Positions 19,387 to 30,259 are shown, numbered from the stretch's first letter. The stretch: DNA of 64,000 bases from Paludibacteraceae bacterium (GCA_017547145.1 JAFYQJ010000005.1:124001-188000), one strand, 5' to 3'. Numbers and translations are program-made. The notes: generated by a model from the letters alone, not told the origin.

Positions 19387-19794
19387 TTACAACTTATTGA
19401 TGTTGCATTGGCATTTTTGGAGTTCGGCGACGCATTTGTCGAGGTCGTTGGGGTGGATTACTACGTTGGCTTTGTCGCCGTCGGCGAAGGCGTACATGTA
19501 TTCGATGAAGATGTCGTTTTGTGCTAAGTGGTCGAGGATTTCAGAGAGTGATCCTGCCACGTTGGGACAACTGATGCACACTACATCGGTCAACATCACG
19601 GCGAAGTTCTCTTCGCGCAACACCTCTACTGCACGTTCCACATCTGACACAATGAGACGCAAGATTCCGAAGTCGGTTGTTTCGGCCATGCTGAATGCGT
19701 GCATGTTGATGTCATATTTACCTAATATCTTTGTGAGGTCGTTGATGCGACCTGTCTTATTTTCAAGGAAAATTGATAGCTGTTTGATTGTCAT
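19387..19794 (-). CDS. Tandem ACT-domain amino-acid-binding protein
   Basis: This 135 aa protein consists of two ACT domains (MTIKQLSIFLENKTGRINDLTKILGKYDINMHAF and VVCISCPNVAGSLSEILDHLAQNDIFIEYMYAFA), the small-molecule-binding fold that senses amino acids. It belongs to the stand-alone tandem ACT group (COG4747), often found beside phenylacetate-CoA ligase and indolepyruvate oxidoreductase genes. As the last gene of this cluster it probably senses an aromatic or branched-chain amino acid or keto acid, though its target is unknown. Confidence 0.88.
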   Translation of the reverse strand: MTIKQLSIFLENKTGRINDLTKILGKYDINMHAFSMAETTDFGILRLIVSDVERAVEVLREENFAVMLTDVVCISCPNVAGSLSEILDHLAQNDIFIEYMYAFADGDKANVVIHPNDLDKCVAELQKCQCNINKL

Positions 19795-19814
19795 AATATC
19801 TTGTGTTTTAGTGG

Positions 19815-21113
19815 TTAGAGTTTGCGTTTGTCTATCACGTGCTTGCTCTTGCCTTGGCTACGCTCGATGCTATTTGGCTCCATCAAGCGCACATCGGCAC
19901 TGATTGAAAGCACGCTTTTGAGTTTGTCGGCAAGGCGTTTCTTCATTGCCAACATGCTACCCACATCGCCACTGAAGAAGTCTTTGCGTACTTCTACTTG
20001 AACTTGTAAAGTGTCGAGATTGTTCACGCGATCAACAACAAGCATGTATTGAGGTTCGAATTCGGGCATTTCGAGGATAACGCTTTCCACTTGTGATGGG
20101 AATACGTTGATACCACGAATGATGAGCATGTCGTCGCTACGTCCCATGATGCGTCCCATGCACACTGCTGTGCGACCACAAGCACATGTTCCTTCCATAA
20201 GCGTACAAAGGTCTTTTGTGCGATAACGAAGCACTGGCATACCCTCTTTGGTGAGTGTAGTGAACACCAATTCACCTTGTGTGCCGTAAGGGAGTTGCTC
20301 TAATGTTTCAGGGTCAATGATTTCGGGGAAGAAGTGGTCTTCACAAATATGAGAGCCGTTTTGCTCTTGACATTCATACGAAACGCCAGGACCCATAATT
20401 TCGCTCAAACCATAAATATTATATCCTTTCAAGCCCAAACGTTCTTCTATTTCTTTGCGCATATTTTCGGTCCAAGGCTCTGCGCCAAATGCACCAATGC
20501 GAAGGTTGATATCATCTTTTGTCAATCCCATCTTGTCGAGTGTCTCAGCAAGGTAGAGGGCGTAAGATGGAGTACAAGCAATACCCGAGATTTTTAAGTC
20601 GCGAATGAGTCGGATATGTTTTTCAGTGTTACCTGTTGATGTAGGTACAACTGTTGCTCCGAGATTTTCCACTCCGTAGTGAGCACCAAGACCACCAGTG
20701 AACAAACCATAGCCGTAGCTCACCGAGAAGGTGTCATCGCGAGTTACACCATAGGCAGTCAAACAGCGAGCCATAACCTCCGACCACACTGCCAAGTCCT
20801 TACGAGTATAGCCTACGATTGTGGGATTACCTGTTGTGCCCGACGATGCATGCACACGCACAATTTCAGAGGGTGGCGCAGCTTGCAAGCCATAAGGGTA
20901 GTTGTCGCGAAGGTCTTGCTTTGTTGTAAAAGGCAATTTCACTATATCGTCGATGGTTTTAATATCCTCGGGAGAAAGGTCCATCGCTTGCATTTTATTA
21001 CGATAGAAGGGTACGTTGTGATACACATACGTTACCAATTTTTGAAGTCGGCGACTTTGCAATGCGTGCATCTCGTCGCGACTCATACATTCTTTATTAG
21101 GATTCCAAATCAT
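19815..21113 (-). CDS. paaK: Phenylacetate-CoA ligase
   Basis: This 432 aa AMP-forming ligase activates phenylacetate or a related arylacetate with CoA and ATP in the cytoplasm. The adenylate-forming signature VHASSGTTGNP is at about residues 88-97, with the GLSEIMGPG and YRTKDL motifs further on and a C-terminal lysine-containing segment near GKSKHVIDKRKL. Length is typical of PaaK. It is flanked by the ACT gene and the aminotransferase. With IorAB it links arylacetate, arylacetyl-CoA and arylpyruvate, in either direction. Confidence 0.93.
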   Translation of the reverse strand: MIWNPNKECMSRDEMHALQSRRLQKLVTYVYHNVPFYRNKMQAMDLSPEDIKTIDDIVKLPFTTKQDLRDNYPYGLQAAPPSEIVRVHASSGTTGNPTIVGYTRKDLAVWSEVMARCLTAYGVTRDDTFSVSYGYGLFTGGLGAHYGVENLGATVVPTSTGNTEKHIRLIRDLKISGIACTPSYALYLAETLDKMGLTKDDINLRIGAFGAEPWTENMRKEIEERLGLKGYNIYGLSEIMGPGVSYECQEQNGSHICEDHFFPEIIDPETLEQLPYGTQGELVFTTLTKEGMPVLRYRTKDLCTLMEGTCACGRTAVCMGRIMGRSDDMLIIRGINVFPSQVESVILEMPEFEPQYMLVVDRVNNLDTLQVQVEVRKDFFSGDVGSMLAMKKRLADKLKSVLSISADVRLMEPNSIERSQGKSKHVIDKRKL

Positions 21114-21142
21114 GGTATATTTAGTTGTATTATGTTAGTCAA

Positions 21143-22456
21143 TTAATTTAATGGGTGATCCTCTTTAAAGGCTTTCATGCGTTCGGCCATTACATCATAA
21201 AGGTCATCGCACATGCGCGATGTACAAGCTCGCACACCTTGTTGGTCGCTACCTGTTGTAGAGAGCGAGATACTGCTCACTCCATAGTAAAGCAACTCTT
21301 TCAAGAGGTCGCCACCACTCATGTCGCCATAGCCAATAGTGAAGAAGAATCCATCGCCCACTTGTTGTGTAACATCGTGGTCGTAGATGATATGGAAGCC
21401 GTTGTCGGTAAAGATTTTTTTCATCTTTTCGGCACGGCGAGCATATTCGCGAGTGTCTTCAACGAAATTGATTTTGCCATCGCTTGAAAGTCGTAACATT
21501 TCGGCGTAGGCATATTGAGTTGAGGCTGTGCAGCCCGATGTAATCATATATAGGATTGAGGCAATGAGTGTTTGTCCAAACACGCCTGCATCTTTATAAC
21601 GCTCGGCCAATGCGGGGAATTGGCGGTCGAAAAGTTTGTCGCTAATGCAAGTCAATGCCATGCGTTGACCGGCATAACTAAATATCTTCGACGACGAGAG
21701 CATGATGATGTAATTGTCGGTATAATGTGCCACTGTGGGTGGATATGGTGGTTCAAACGGATGCCCCATATCGCTACGGAAGTCCATGCAGAAATATGCC
21801 AAGTCTTCCATCACAATTACATCATATTTTGTGGCAAGTTCGCCAATAATTTTCAATTCAGAGTCTTCGAGACAAATCCATGCGGGATTGTTGGGATTAG
21901 AGTAAACAATAGCAGCAATATTGCCACTGCTCAACATGCTTTCCAATTTTTCGCGTAACGCCTCTCCACGATAGTTGTAGATATCAAACTCTACCCAATC
22001 GGCACCAATGATGCGTAATTGCGATTTTTGGATAGGGAATCCTGGGTCAATAAACAATACTTTGTTTTTGCCGGGAGTGCGTTGTGTACAAGCGATAAAT
22101 GAACCATACGATCCTGCTACGCTCCCCACTGTGGGGACACATGCGCGTGCCGAGATATCGACATTGAGAAATGCTTTTACGAAACGCGCTGCCTCATATT
22201 TCAATTCGGGCACACCTGCTGCTGCGGGATATTGCGAACCCACACCACGGTCAAGCGCAGCTTTTTCGGCTTCAACGCCAAGTTGATTTACGGGCAACCC
22301 TGGCGAACCTTGATCCATGCGAATAAATGGTATGCCGGTCTCTTTTTCAAGATATTGAGCCACGAGTAGCACCTCGCCAATGGTCGCTTTTGAAAGGTCG
22401 GCAATGTGAAGTTCTTTCACTGCCTTTTCAACCAACTCTTCACTGAAAATTTTCAT
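21143..22456 (-). CDS. PLP-dependent aminotransferase class I/II
   Basis: This 437 aa fold-type I aminotransferase has the PLP-lysine region MLSSSKIFSYAGQRMAL, an upstream YSNPNNPAWICLED motif (the Asn that contacts the PLP O3') and a C-terminal DGFFFTIGYGDMSG segment. In this cluster it most likely interconverts an aromatic amino acid and its 2-keto acid, supplying or consuming the substrate of the indolepyruvate oxidoreductase; that assignment rests on context. It lies 12 bases downstream of iorB. Confidence 0.88.
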   Translation of the reverse strand: MKIFSEELVEKAVKELHIADLSKATIGEVLLVAQYLEKETGIPFIRMDQGSPGLPVNQLGVEAEKAALDRGVGSQYPAAAGVPELKYEAARFVKAFLNVDISARACVPTVGSVAGSYGSFIACTQRTPGKNKVLFIDPGFPIQKSQLRIIGADWVEFDIYNYRGEALREKLESMLSSGNIAAIVYSNPNNPAWICLEDSELKIIGELATKYDVIVMEDLAYFCMDFRSDMGHPFEPPYPPTVAHYTDNYIIMLSSSKIFSYAGQRMALTCISDKLFDRQFPALAERYKDAGVFGQTLIASILYMITSGCTASTQYAYAEMLRLSSDGKINFVEDTREYARRAEKMKKIFTDNGFHIIYDHDVTQQVGDGFFFTIGYGDMSGGDLLKELLYYGVSSISLSTTGSDQQGVRACTSRMCDDLYDVMAERMKAFKEDHPLN

Positions 22457-22468
22457 CGTAGTATCGGT

Positions 22469-23044
22469 TTATTTCACGGCATTCAACCCCAAGTCAAATG
22501 CTTGTTGGTTCATTTCCACAATTTTCGCACCCTTTGAAGCAAACACACGACCAATACTTTCGCGCAATTGTTCAGGAGTGAGAATTTCAATATAACGAGC
22601 CGCCATGCCAAGCAAAATCACGTTGGCACTTTTAGGCATATTGTTCTCTTTAGCAACATCTTCGATGGGGAGAACCGCCACGTGGGGCAATGCATTGAGC
22701 TCTTGCATCAATGTAGCCTCATCAGGGTAGTTAGGAATATTTTTGAATGGGTGCGACGATGTTGCTACCCAACCCTCGTTATTGAGGTAAGTTACATAAC
22801 GCAACGCTTCCATTGGTTCCATTGAGATAATGAGGTCGGCCTCGCCCTCTTTGATGAGGTCGGAATAAATCTCGTCGGTTGAAAGACGGAGGTTAGATTG
22901 CACATCACCGCCACGTTGACTCATGCCATGCACTTCGGCTTGTTTCAAACTCAAACCTGCCACTGCGGCAGCATCGCCTATGATTGTTGCAATGGTGAGG
23001 ATTCCTTGACCTCCCACACCTGCTAATATGATATCTTTTTTCAT
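22469..23044 (-). CDS. iorB: Indolepyruvate:ferredoxin oxidoreductase, beta subunit
   Basis: This 191 aa protein is the gamma-type domain subunit of an oxidoreductase that decarboxylates aryl-2-keto acids to aryl-acetyl-CoA with ferredoxin as electron acceptor. ATG 23044 (MKKDIILAGVGGQGILTIA) is chosen because it follows the iorA stop by two bases; a longer ORF would overlap iorA. The GVGGQG motif at residues 9-14 and EVHGMSQRGGDVQSN are family hallmarks. It works as a complex with IorA. Confidence 0.94.
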   Translation of the reverse strand: MKKDIILAGVGGQGILTIATIIGDAAAVAGLSLKQAEVHGMSQRGGDVQSNLRLSTDEIYSDLIKEGEADLIISMEPMEALRYVTYLNNEGWVATSSHPFKNIPNYPDEATLMQELNALPHVAVLPIEDVAKENNMPKSANVILLGMAARYIEILTPEQLRESIGRVFASKGAKIVEMNQQAFDLGLNAVK

Positions 23045-23046
23045 TG

Positions 23047-24636
23047 TTAAGCCTTTTTTTGACGGAGTTTGCGACTGAGTGTTTGGATACATTCACGACG
23101 AGGAATGATTACCGACACACCATTATATTCTATCTCTTCACGAATGATGCGTGTGATTTCTTCCATATTTTTGGGTAATGGAACTACAACTTTCACGTGA
23201 TCGGGGTCAACACCAAGTCCAAGACAGATTGCTTCAAATTTGTTTGTACCTGCCGAGTCTTGACCACCTGTCATTGCAGTAGTGAGGTTGTCGGAAATCA
23301 CGATTGTGATATTTGCATTATCGTTGATTGCATCGAGAAGACCTGTCATGCCCGAATGGGTAAATGTTGAGTCGCCGATGATTGCAATCGCTGGGTGAAC
23401 ACCTGCATCAGCAGCACCTTTTGCCATTGTGATTGATGCACCCATGTCCACACAACTATCGATTGCACGAAATGGAGGTAATGCTCCAAGGGTGTAGCAA
23501 CCAATGTCGCCAAAGATGCGTGCGTCGGCATATTCGGCAGCTACTTTGTTGAGTGCGTCATATACATCGCGGTGGCCACAACCTTGACACAATGCAGGTG
23601 GACGTGGCATCACGTTTTGTGGTGCACCAAATGCTTGTGACACTGTTACGCCAAGAGCTGCACCCACGCAGTCGGGAGTCAACTCGCCAGTGCGAGGTAG
23701 GTCGCCAGTCAATCGGCCTTTTAATACATAGTCAGCACCAAGCAACCCCTTCACTTGCTCTTCAACCAATGGTTGACCATCTTCGGCAACAAGTATTGCA
23801 TCACACTCTTGTGCTAATGCTTTGATTGATTCTTCGGGGATAGGATATTGCGAAACCTTCAACACCTTTACGCCAAGTTGTTGAGGATTGTTTTCCATCA
23901 CATAATTATAAGCGATACCACATGCCACAACACCTAGTTTTGCTTTACCTTCAACAGCCACTTTCTTGTTAAATGGCGATGCTTCGGCACTTGCCAATAG
24001 TTGAGGTTGTTTTTCAACCAACGCTGTATATTGACGACGTGCATTACCTGGGAGCAACACCCAATGAGTGCGTTCATTATCAGGGTTGAGCATTTTTTGT
24101 GCAACAGCCTCCTTCACCACCACGCCTGTGCGAGAGTGAGCCAAGCGTGTAACGATGCGCATCAACACAGGGAGGCGCAACTGTTCCGAAAGTTCGTAGG
24201 CATATCGCATCATCTCATAAGCCTCTTGCTGGGTTGAAGGCTCGAGGATAGGAATCATAGTGAATTTGCCATAGAAGCGAGAGTCTTGCTCGTTTTGCGA
24301 TGAATGCATTGAGGGGTCGTCGGCTGCAAGCACTACCAATCCGCCATTCACTCCTGTGATGCCCGAGTTGACAAATGCATCGGCTGCAACGTTCATACCT
24401 ACGTGTTTCATACACACAAGCGCACGTTTACCGGCATACGACATTCCTAACGCTGCCTCCATGGCAGTTTTTTCGTTGGTACACCAACGGCTACGCACTT
24501 CGGGTGCGTTAGTTTGGATATATTCGGTAATTTCGGTCGATGGAGTACCTGGGTAAGCATATACGCCACTGATACCTGCATGCACAGCACCTAATGCTAT
24601 CGCTTCATCGCCCAATAAAAGTTTACGTTCTATCAT
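23047..24636 (-). CDS. iorA: Indolepyruvate:ferredoxin oxidoreductase, alpha subunit (no C-terminal ferredoxin domain seen)
   Basis: This 529 aa thiamin-pyrophosphate enzyme is the large subunit of the aryl-keto-acid oxidoreductase. The N-terminal pyrimidine-binding part (LLLGDEAIALGAVHAGISGVYAYPGTPSTEI) and the TPP part with PALCQGCGHRDVYDAL and IIGDSTFTHSGMTGLLDAINDNANITIVISDN are clear. Many IorA proteins end in a two-cluster ferredoxin domain; this one stops at IPRRECIQTLSRKLRQKKA with no CxxCxxC motif, so electrons must leave by another route. It is followed by iorB two bases later. Confidence 0.93.
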   Translation of the reverse strand: MIERKLLLGDEAIALGAVHAGISGVYAYPGTPSTEITEYIQTNAPEVRSRWCTNEKTAMEAALGMSYAGKRALVCMKHVGMNVAADAFVNSGITGVNGGLVVLAADDPSMHSSQNEQDSRFYGKFTMIPILEPSTQQEAYEMMRYAYELSEQLRLPVLMRIVTRLAHSRTGVVVKEAVAQKMLNPDNERTHWVLLPGNARRQYTALVEKQPQLLASAEASPFNKKVAVEGKAKLGVVACGIAYNYVMENNPQQLGVKVLKVSQYPIPEESIKALAQECDAILVAEDGQPLVEEQVKGLLGADYVLKGRLTGDLPRTGELTPDCVGAALGVTVSQAFGAPQNVMPRPPALCQGCGHRDVYDALNKVAAEYADARIFGDIGCYTLGALPPFRAIDSCVDMGASITMAKGAADAGVHPAIAIIGDSTFTHSGMTGLLDAINDNANITIVISDNLTTAMTGGQDSAGTNKFEAICLGLGVDPDHVKVVVPLPKNMEEITRIIREEIEYNGVSVIIPRRECIQTLSRKLRQKKA

Positions 24637-24666
24637 ATATTTTATATTGTTTTTATTTTCTGCTAA

Positions 24667-25416
24667 TTATATATCAGCATCGTTGAGTGCTGGGAATTTT
24701 TCACGGAAAGCCTCTAATATTGGCATATCAACCTCGGCTGATGCTTCACACTCCACGTTCATCTCACACGCAGCAATCGTTTTGCCGTATGGGTCGATAA
24801 TTACACTGCCACCACAATACTCACATGTGGGGTCAGTTCCTACGCGATTTACTCCTGCCACATAGCATTGATTTTCTATTGCACGAGCCACCAATAGTGC
24901 ACTCCACGCACTCACACGAGGTGTTGGCCAACTTGCCACATAGAGAATCATGTCGTAGTCGCCACGGTTGCGTGACCAGATTGGGAAACGCAAATCATAG
25001 CACACCTCAAGCAAAATTCTCACCCCTTTCCATTCGACGATTACACGTCGGTCGCCTGCAGTAAAGCGTTTATGTTCGCCTCCGTATGTGAAGAGGTGTT
25101 TCTTGTCGTAGAATGTTACCGAGCCGTCGGGTTTTACAAAATAGAATCGATTGTAGAATTTGCCATCTTGATCCACCGCCACACTTCCTGCTATAGCAGC
25201 ATTTGTTTCGGCCGATTTTTTTTTCATCCATTGCAACGTATCGCTATCGGCACTTTCGGCAATACCCTCGGGCTGAACACAAAACCCCGTAGAAAACATC
25301 TCGGGCAACACATAGAGGTCTGCTCCAAAATTTTTATCGATGGCTGCATCGGCACGAGCTACATTTGTTTTTGCATCGGCCCACACTATATCGCGTTGTA
25401 AAATCGTTACTTTCAT
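24667..25416 (-). CDS. Carbon-nitrogen hydrolase (nitrilase/omega-amidase type)
   Basis: This 249 aa enzyme belongs to the nitrilase superfamily. The catalytic Glu is in LPEMFSTGF (about residue 38), the Lys in YDKKHLFTY, and the Cys nucleophile in ILLEVCYDLRFP. It is closest in pattern to the omega-amidase/YafV group, which removes ammonia from 2-ketoacid amides left after glutamine transamination. As first gene of the cluster it may dispose of a by-product of the aminotransferase. It is divergent from the restriction-like island. Confidence 0.88.
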   Translation of the reverse strand: MKVTILQRDIVWADAKTNVARADAAIDKNFGADLYVLPEMFSTGFCVQPEGIAESADSDTLQWMKKKSAETNAAIAGSVAVDQDGKFYNRFYFVKPDGSVTFYDKKHLFTYGGEHKRFTAGDRRVIVEWKGVRILLEVCYDLRFPIWSRNRGDYDMILYVASWPTPRVSAWSALLVARAIENQCYVAGVNRVGTDPTCEYCGGSVIIDPYGKTIAACEMNVECEASAEVDMPILEAFREKFPALNDADI

Positions 25417-25434
25417 TCAATGCCTTTTATAGCA

Positions 25435-25442
25435 CAAAAATA
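25435..25442 (-). promoter_or_regulatory. Possible -7 element of the ior-paaK cluster
   Basis: On the minus strand TATTTTTG fits TAnnTTTG 18 bases before the nitrilase start codon. No TTG lies at the standard 19-20 bases upstream, so the assignment is tentative. Confidence 0.4.
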
Positions 25443-25505
25443 CAAAATTCTATCAAAAGGCACTATTTACTTACAAGAGGATAGCAAAAAAGCGTATCTC
25501 AAAAA

Positions 25506-25535
25506 TTCGCTTTCGTAATTATTTACGTACTTTTG
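25506..25535 (+). promoter_or_regulatory. Possible promoter of the structured leader and methyltransferase
   Basis: TACTTTTG at 25528-25535 matches TAnnTTTG, with TTC rather than TTG 19 bases upstream at 25506-25508. Transcription from here would give a leader of about 300 bases before the methyltransferase start. Confidence 0.5.
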
Positions 25536-25541
25536 CAACGG

Positions 25542-25810
25542 CAAGACCTCTTTTTATAGGTTTTGCAGACATTTTTTAATAACAGCGTTTATTGACGCTT
25601 TGTTCTTGGCAGTTCTGAATCTGGAAAATTCAATAATCTATTGTCAAGGCATAGCAACGATAGATGTCTGCGTATGTGTATTTATACATTCATCGCTTTG
25701 GGCGAAGTGTGTTTATATGCGGCGTGGCTTCTGGGTTGCTTGTCTCACAATAGAAGGCAATCCAGAGCCTAGAACTGCGGGACGAGTAATTTACGAAGTC
25801 TCGCTTTTTT
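25542..25810 (+). ncRNA. Structured RNA leader with terminal hairpin and U-run before the methyltransferase
   Basis: This 429-base gene-free stretch holds a series of helices rather than a gene. Hairpins are AGCGT/ACGCT (25584-25599), TGAAT/ATTCA (25615-25632), CTATTGT/ACGATAG (25637-25664), and TCGC/GCGA (25693-25705). A 15-pair helix joins 25726-25741 with 25755-25769 (GGCTTCTGGGTTGCTT with AGGCAATCCAGAGCC, one bulge, two G-U pairs). GCGGGAC/GTCTCGC (25777-25804) is followed by six T residues, as in an intrinsic terminator. A long-range stem TGTTCTTGGCA (25601-25611) with TGCCAAGACA (25813-25822) can close the whole domain and would compete for space with the terminator. It could be an attenuated leader or a free RNA. 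I do not recognise a known family. Confidence 0.6.
25777..25810 (+). terminator. Terminator-like hairpin 35 bases before the methyltransferase start
   Basis: GCGGGAC pairs with GTCTCGC (one G-U pair) around a 14-base loop and is followed by TTTTTT. It has the form of an intrinsic terminator placed inside the leader, so read-through would control the downstream genes. Confidence 0.6.
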
Positions 25811-25845
25811 ATTGCCAAGACAAAACTAAAAACAAAAGAAAGTCT

Positions 25846-26934
25846 ATGGCAAACAGCAATTTAACGAAAGCAAAAAATGCGAAAAACGATGAGTTTTATA
25901 CGCAATATCACGACATCGAAAAAGAGATAAATGCCTATTTGGAATACAACCCCGACGTATTTCGTGGTAAAACCATTCTTTTGCCGTGCGACGACCCCGA
26001 ATGGAGCAACTTCACACGCTATTTTGCTCAAAACTTCGAAGAACTCGGACTGAAAAAACTCATAAGCACAAGCTACGCCGTAGAAAGCAAAAACTACAAA
26101 ACCAACTGGCAACCAACGCTTTTCGAAACCGAAAATCCGATCTACAATGCCGAAAGAAGTCGCATTTGCGGTAAAATTTTCGTACTCGACCGAGACACAA
26201 ACGCCAACGGACGCATCGACATCGACGACTTGAAGTGGCAATACCTCGAAGGCGACGGCGACTTCCGCAGTGAAGAAGTTACCGCATTACGCAACGAAGC
26301 CGACATCATTGTTACCAATCCGCCTTTTTCGCTCTTTCGCGAATTTTTGACGTGGATTGTGCAAGCCGACAAAAAATTTGTAATTATCGGCAATATGAAT
26401 GCCATTACCTACAAAGAAGTCTTTCCTTTAATAAAAGAAAACAAAATGTGGTTAGGAAATGGATTTCACGCTAGCAATGCATATTTTAAAACTATTGAAC
26501 TTACAACAAAATATGCAGAAGGTGTATACGACGAAAACACAGGACTCGTAAAATTTAGGAACTGTTGTTGGTTTACAAATCTCGAACACGGCCGGCGTCA
26601 TCAACCTTTGCAACTAATGACAATGGCAGACAACATCAAGTTCAGCAAACACAAAGAAATCAAAGGCAAAGCGTATCAAAAATACGACAACTACGACGCC
26701 ATCGAGGTACCATACACCGACACCATTCCAGCCGACTACGAGGGCGTAATGGGCATACCGATTTCGTTTCTGGACAAATATTGCCCCGAACAATTTGAGA
26801 TAGTAGGAATGGAATCTTCTGCTGGTTACGATCCAATTATAGTTGGTATTCCAAGACTAAAAGAAGGTGATGCAAGACCTGCAATAAATGGTAAAACAAC
26901 TTATGCACGCATTTTTATTCGTAAAAAACAATAA
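25846..26934 (+). CDS. EcoRI-family adenine-specific DNA methyltransferase
   Basis: This 362 aa protein is an N6-adenine DNA methyltransferase of the EcoRI methylase family. The start is ATG 25846 (MANSNLTKAKNAKNDEFYTQ); an upstream in-frame extension of 82 residues reads through the structured leader and is rejected. KNDEFYTQ (13-20), CDDPEWSNF (48-56) and the catalytic NPPF (158-161) are the visible motifs. The product would be methylated host DNA protected from a partner nuclease. The partner is probably the DUF262-HNH protein starting four bases later. Codon use is GC-richer than the neighbouring leader and many window genes, consistent with transfer. Confidence 0.9.
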   Translation: MANSNLTKAKNAKNDEFYTQYHDIEKEINAYLEYNPDVFRGKTILLPCDDPEWSNFTRYFAQNFEELGLKKLISTSYAVESKNYKTNWQPTLFETENPIYNAERSRICGKIFVLDRDTNANGRIDIDDLKWQYLEGDGDFRSEEVTALRNEADIIVTNPPFSLFREFLTWIVQADKKFVIIGNMNAITYKEVFPLIKENKMWLGNGFHASNAYFKTIELTTKYAEGVYDENTGLVKFRNCCWFTNLEHGRRHQPLQLMTMADNIKFSKHKEIKGKAYQKYDNYDAIEVPYTDTIPADYEGVMGIPISFLDKYCPEQFEIVGMESSAGYDPIIVGIPRLKEGDARPAINGKTTYARIFIRKKQ

Positions 26935-26937
26935 TCT

Positions 26938-28101
26938 ATGAAAACGACATTAAGAACAGATATAACCGTAAGAGAAATTTGTAAAGGGTTTGTGTACAAT
27001 GAGTTTGAAGGGAAAGGACTTTTTGGACTTTCAGGCACGCTCACCATTCAGCCCGAATACCAACGCAACTACATCTATGCCGACGGCAAACGTGATGTAG
27101 CTGTAATAGATTCGGTACTAAAAGGTTATCCGCTTGGTCTGATTTATTTCAACAAAGTTGCCGACAACAAGTTCGAAGTGCTCGACGGACAACAACGCAT
27201 TACGAGCCTTGGTCGCTATGTTACGGGAAAGTTTGCTATTCAAGACGAAAACGGCATTCCACGTAAATTCTCTGGATTAGCCGAAGATATGCAACAGAAA
27301 ATACTCGAAACACGTTTGCTCATTTACGAATGCGATGGCACCGAAAGCGAAATAAAAGAGTGGTTTCGCACCATCAACATCGCCGGTATTCCGCTAAACA
27401 ACCAAGAGTTGCTTAATGCCGTATTTTCGGGTCCGTTTGTTACACTCGGCAAAGAGAAATTCAGCAATAGCCAAAATCCACTTACACAAAAATGGAGTGC
27501 TTACATAGCAGGAGTTGCCAATAGGCAAGATTTTTGGGAACGTGCATTGGATTGGGTAAGCCGTGGCGACATTGGTGGCTATATGAATACACATCGCTAC
27601 GATAACAACATTCAAGAAGTAGAAATGTATTTCAACAGCGTACTCGATTGGATTTCAAACGTTTTTGAATGCGTAGAAAACGAAATGAGAGGTTTGGAAT
27701 GGGGACGACTTTACGAAACCTATCACAAAACGCCATACAACCCAACTGATGTAAACGAAAAAGTGCAGGAACTCTACGCCGACCCTTACGTAAAAAACAG
27801 AAAAGGTATTTTTGAATACATTCTTGGCGGATGCAAAGAAACCAAGTTGTTAGATGTACGTGTATTCGACGAAGCCACAAAGAAAAGTATTTACAAAACT
27901 CAAACTACAAAAGCCAAAGAAAATGGTGAGTCCAACTGCCCACTTTGTGCACTCGGCAACGATAATAACCGAACAAAAATTTGGGAATTAAAAGATATGG
28001 ATGCCGACCACGTTACAGCTTGGAGCAAAGGCGGAGCAACAGATATCAGCAATTGTCAAATGCTATGCAAAACACACAACCGAGCAAAAGGGAATAGGTA
28101 A
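26938..28101 (+). CDS. DUF262 (ParB-like) and HNH endonuclease domain protein
   Basis: This 387 aa protein joins an N-terminal DUF262 domain, marked by [10 protein letters not shown] (38-47) and [11 protein letters not shown] (81-91), to a C-terminal HNH nuclease domain with [22 protein letters not shown] and [12 protein letters not shown]262 domains in GmrSD- and SspE-type defence proteins bind or hydrolyse nucleotides and control an HNH-type nuclease. Here the domains are fused and paired with a methyltransferase, so it may cut unmethylated DNA as a type II-like enzyme, or cut modified foreign DNA as a type IV-like one. It ends two bases from the kdsA stop codon. Confidence 0.88.
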   Translation: MKTTLRTDITVREICKGFVYNEFEGKGLFGLSGTLTIQPEYQRNYIYADGKRDVAVIDSVLKGYPLGLIYFNKVADNKFEVLDGQQRITSLGRYVTGKFAIQDENGIPRKFSGLAEDMQQKILETRLLIYECDGTESEIKEWFRTINIAGIPLNNQELLNAVFSGPFVTLGKEKFSNSQNPLTQKWSAYIAGVANRQDFWERALDWVSRGDIGGYMNTHRYDNNIQEVEMYFNSVLDWISNVFECVENEMRGLEWGRLYETYHKTPYNPTDVNEKVQELYADPYVKNRKGIFEYILGGCKETKLLDVRVFDEATKKSIYKTQTTKAKENGESNCPLCALGNDNNRTKIWELKDMDADHVTAWSKGGATDISNCQMLCKTHNRAKGNR

Positions 28102-28103
28102 AA

Positions 28104-30259
<2,156 letters not shown>

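Noticed and set aside
20679-22286. Several plus-strand ORFs of 90-155 codons opposite paaK and the aminotransferase
   Set aside because: Antisense shadow frames in a GC-richer region, where long spurious ORFs are expected.
25542-25810. HEARO/omega RNA identification for the structured leader
   Set aside because: The adjacent nuclease has a DUF262-HNH layout, not the RuvC-HNH layout of IscB, and the sequence does not match what I recall of such RNAs.
25600-25845. An in-frame 82-codon extension upstream of the methyltransferase
   Set aside because: It reads through the structured leader, is cysteine-rich and low-quality, and the EcoRI-methylase family begins at the MANSNLTKAK start at 25846.
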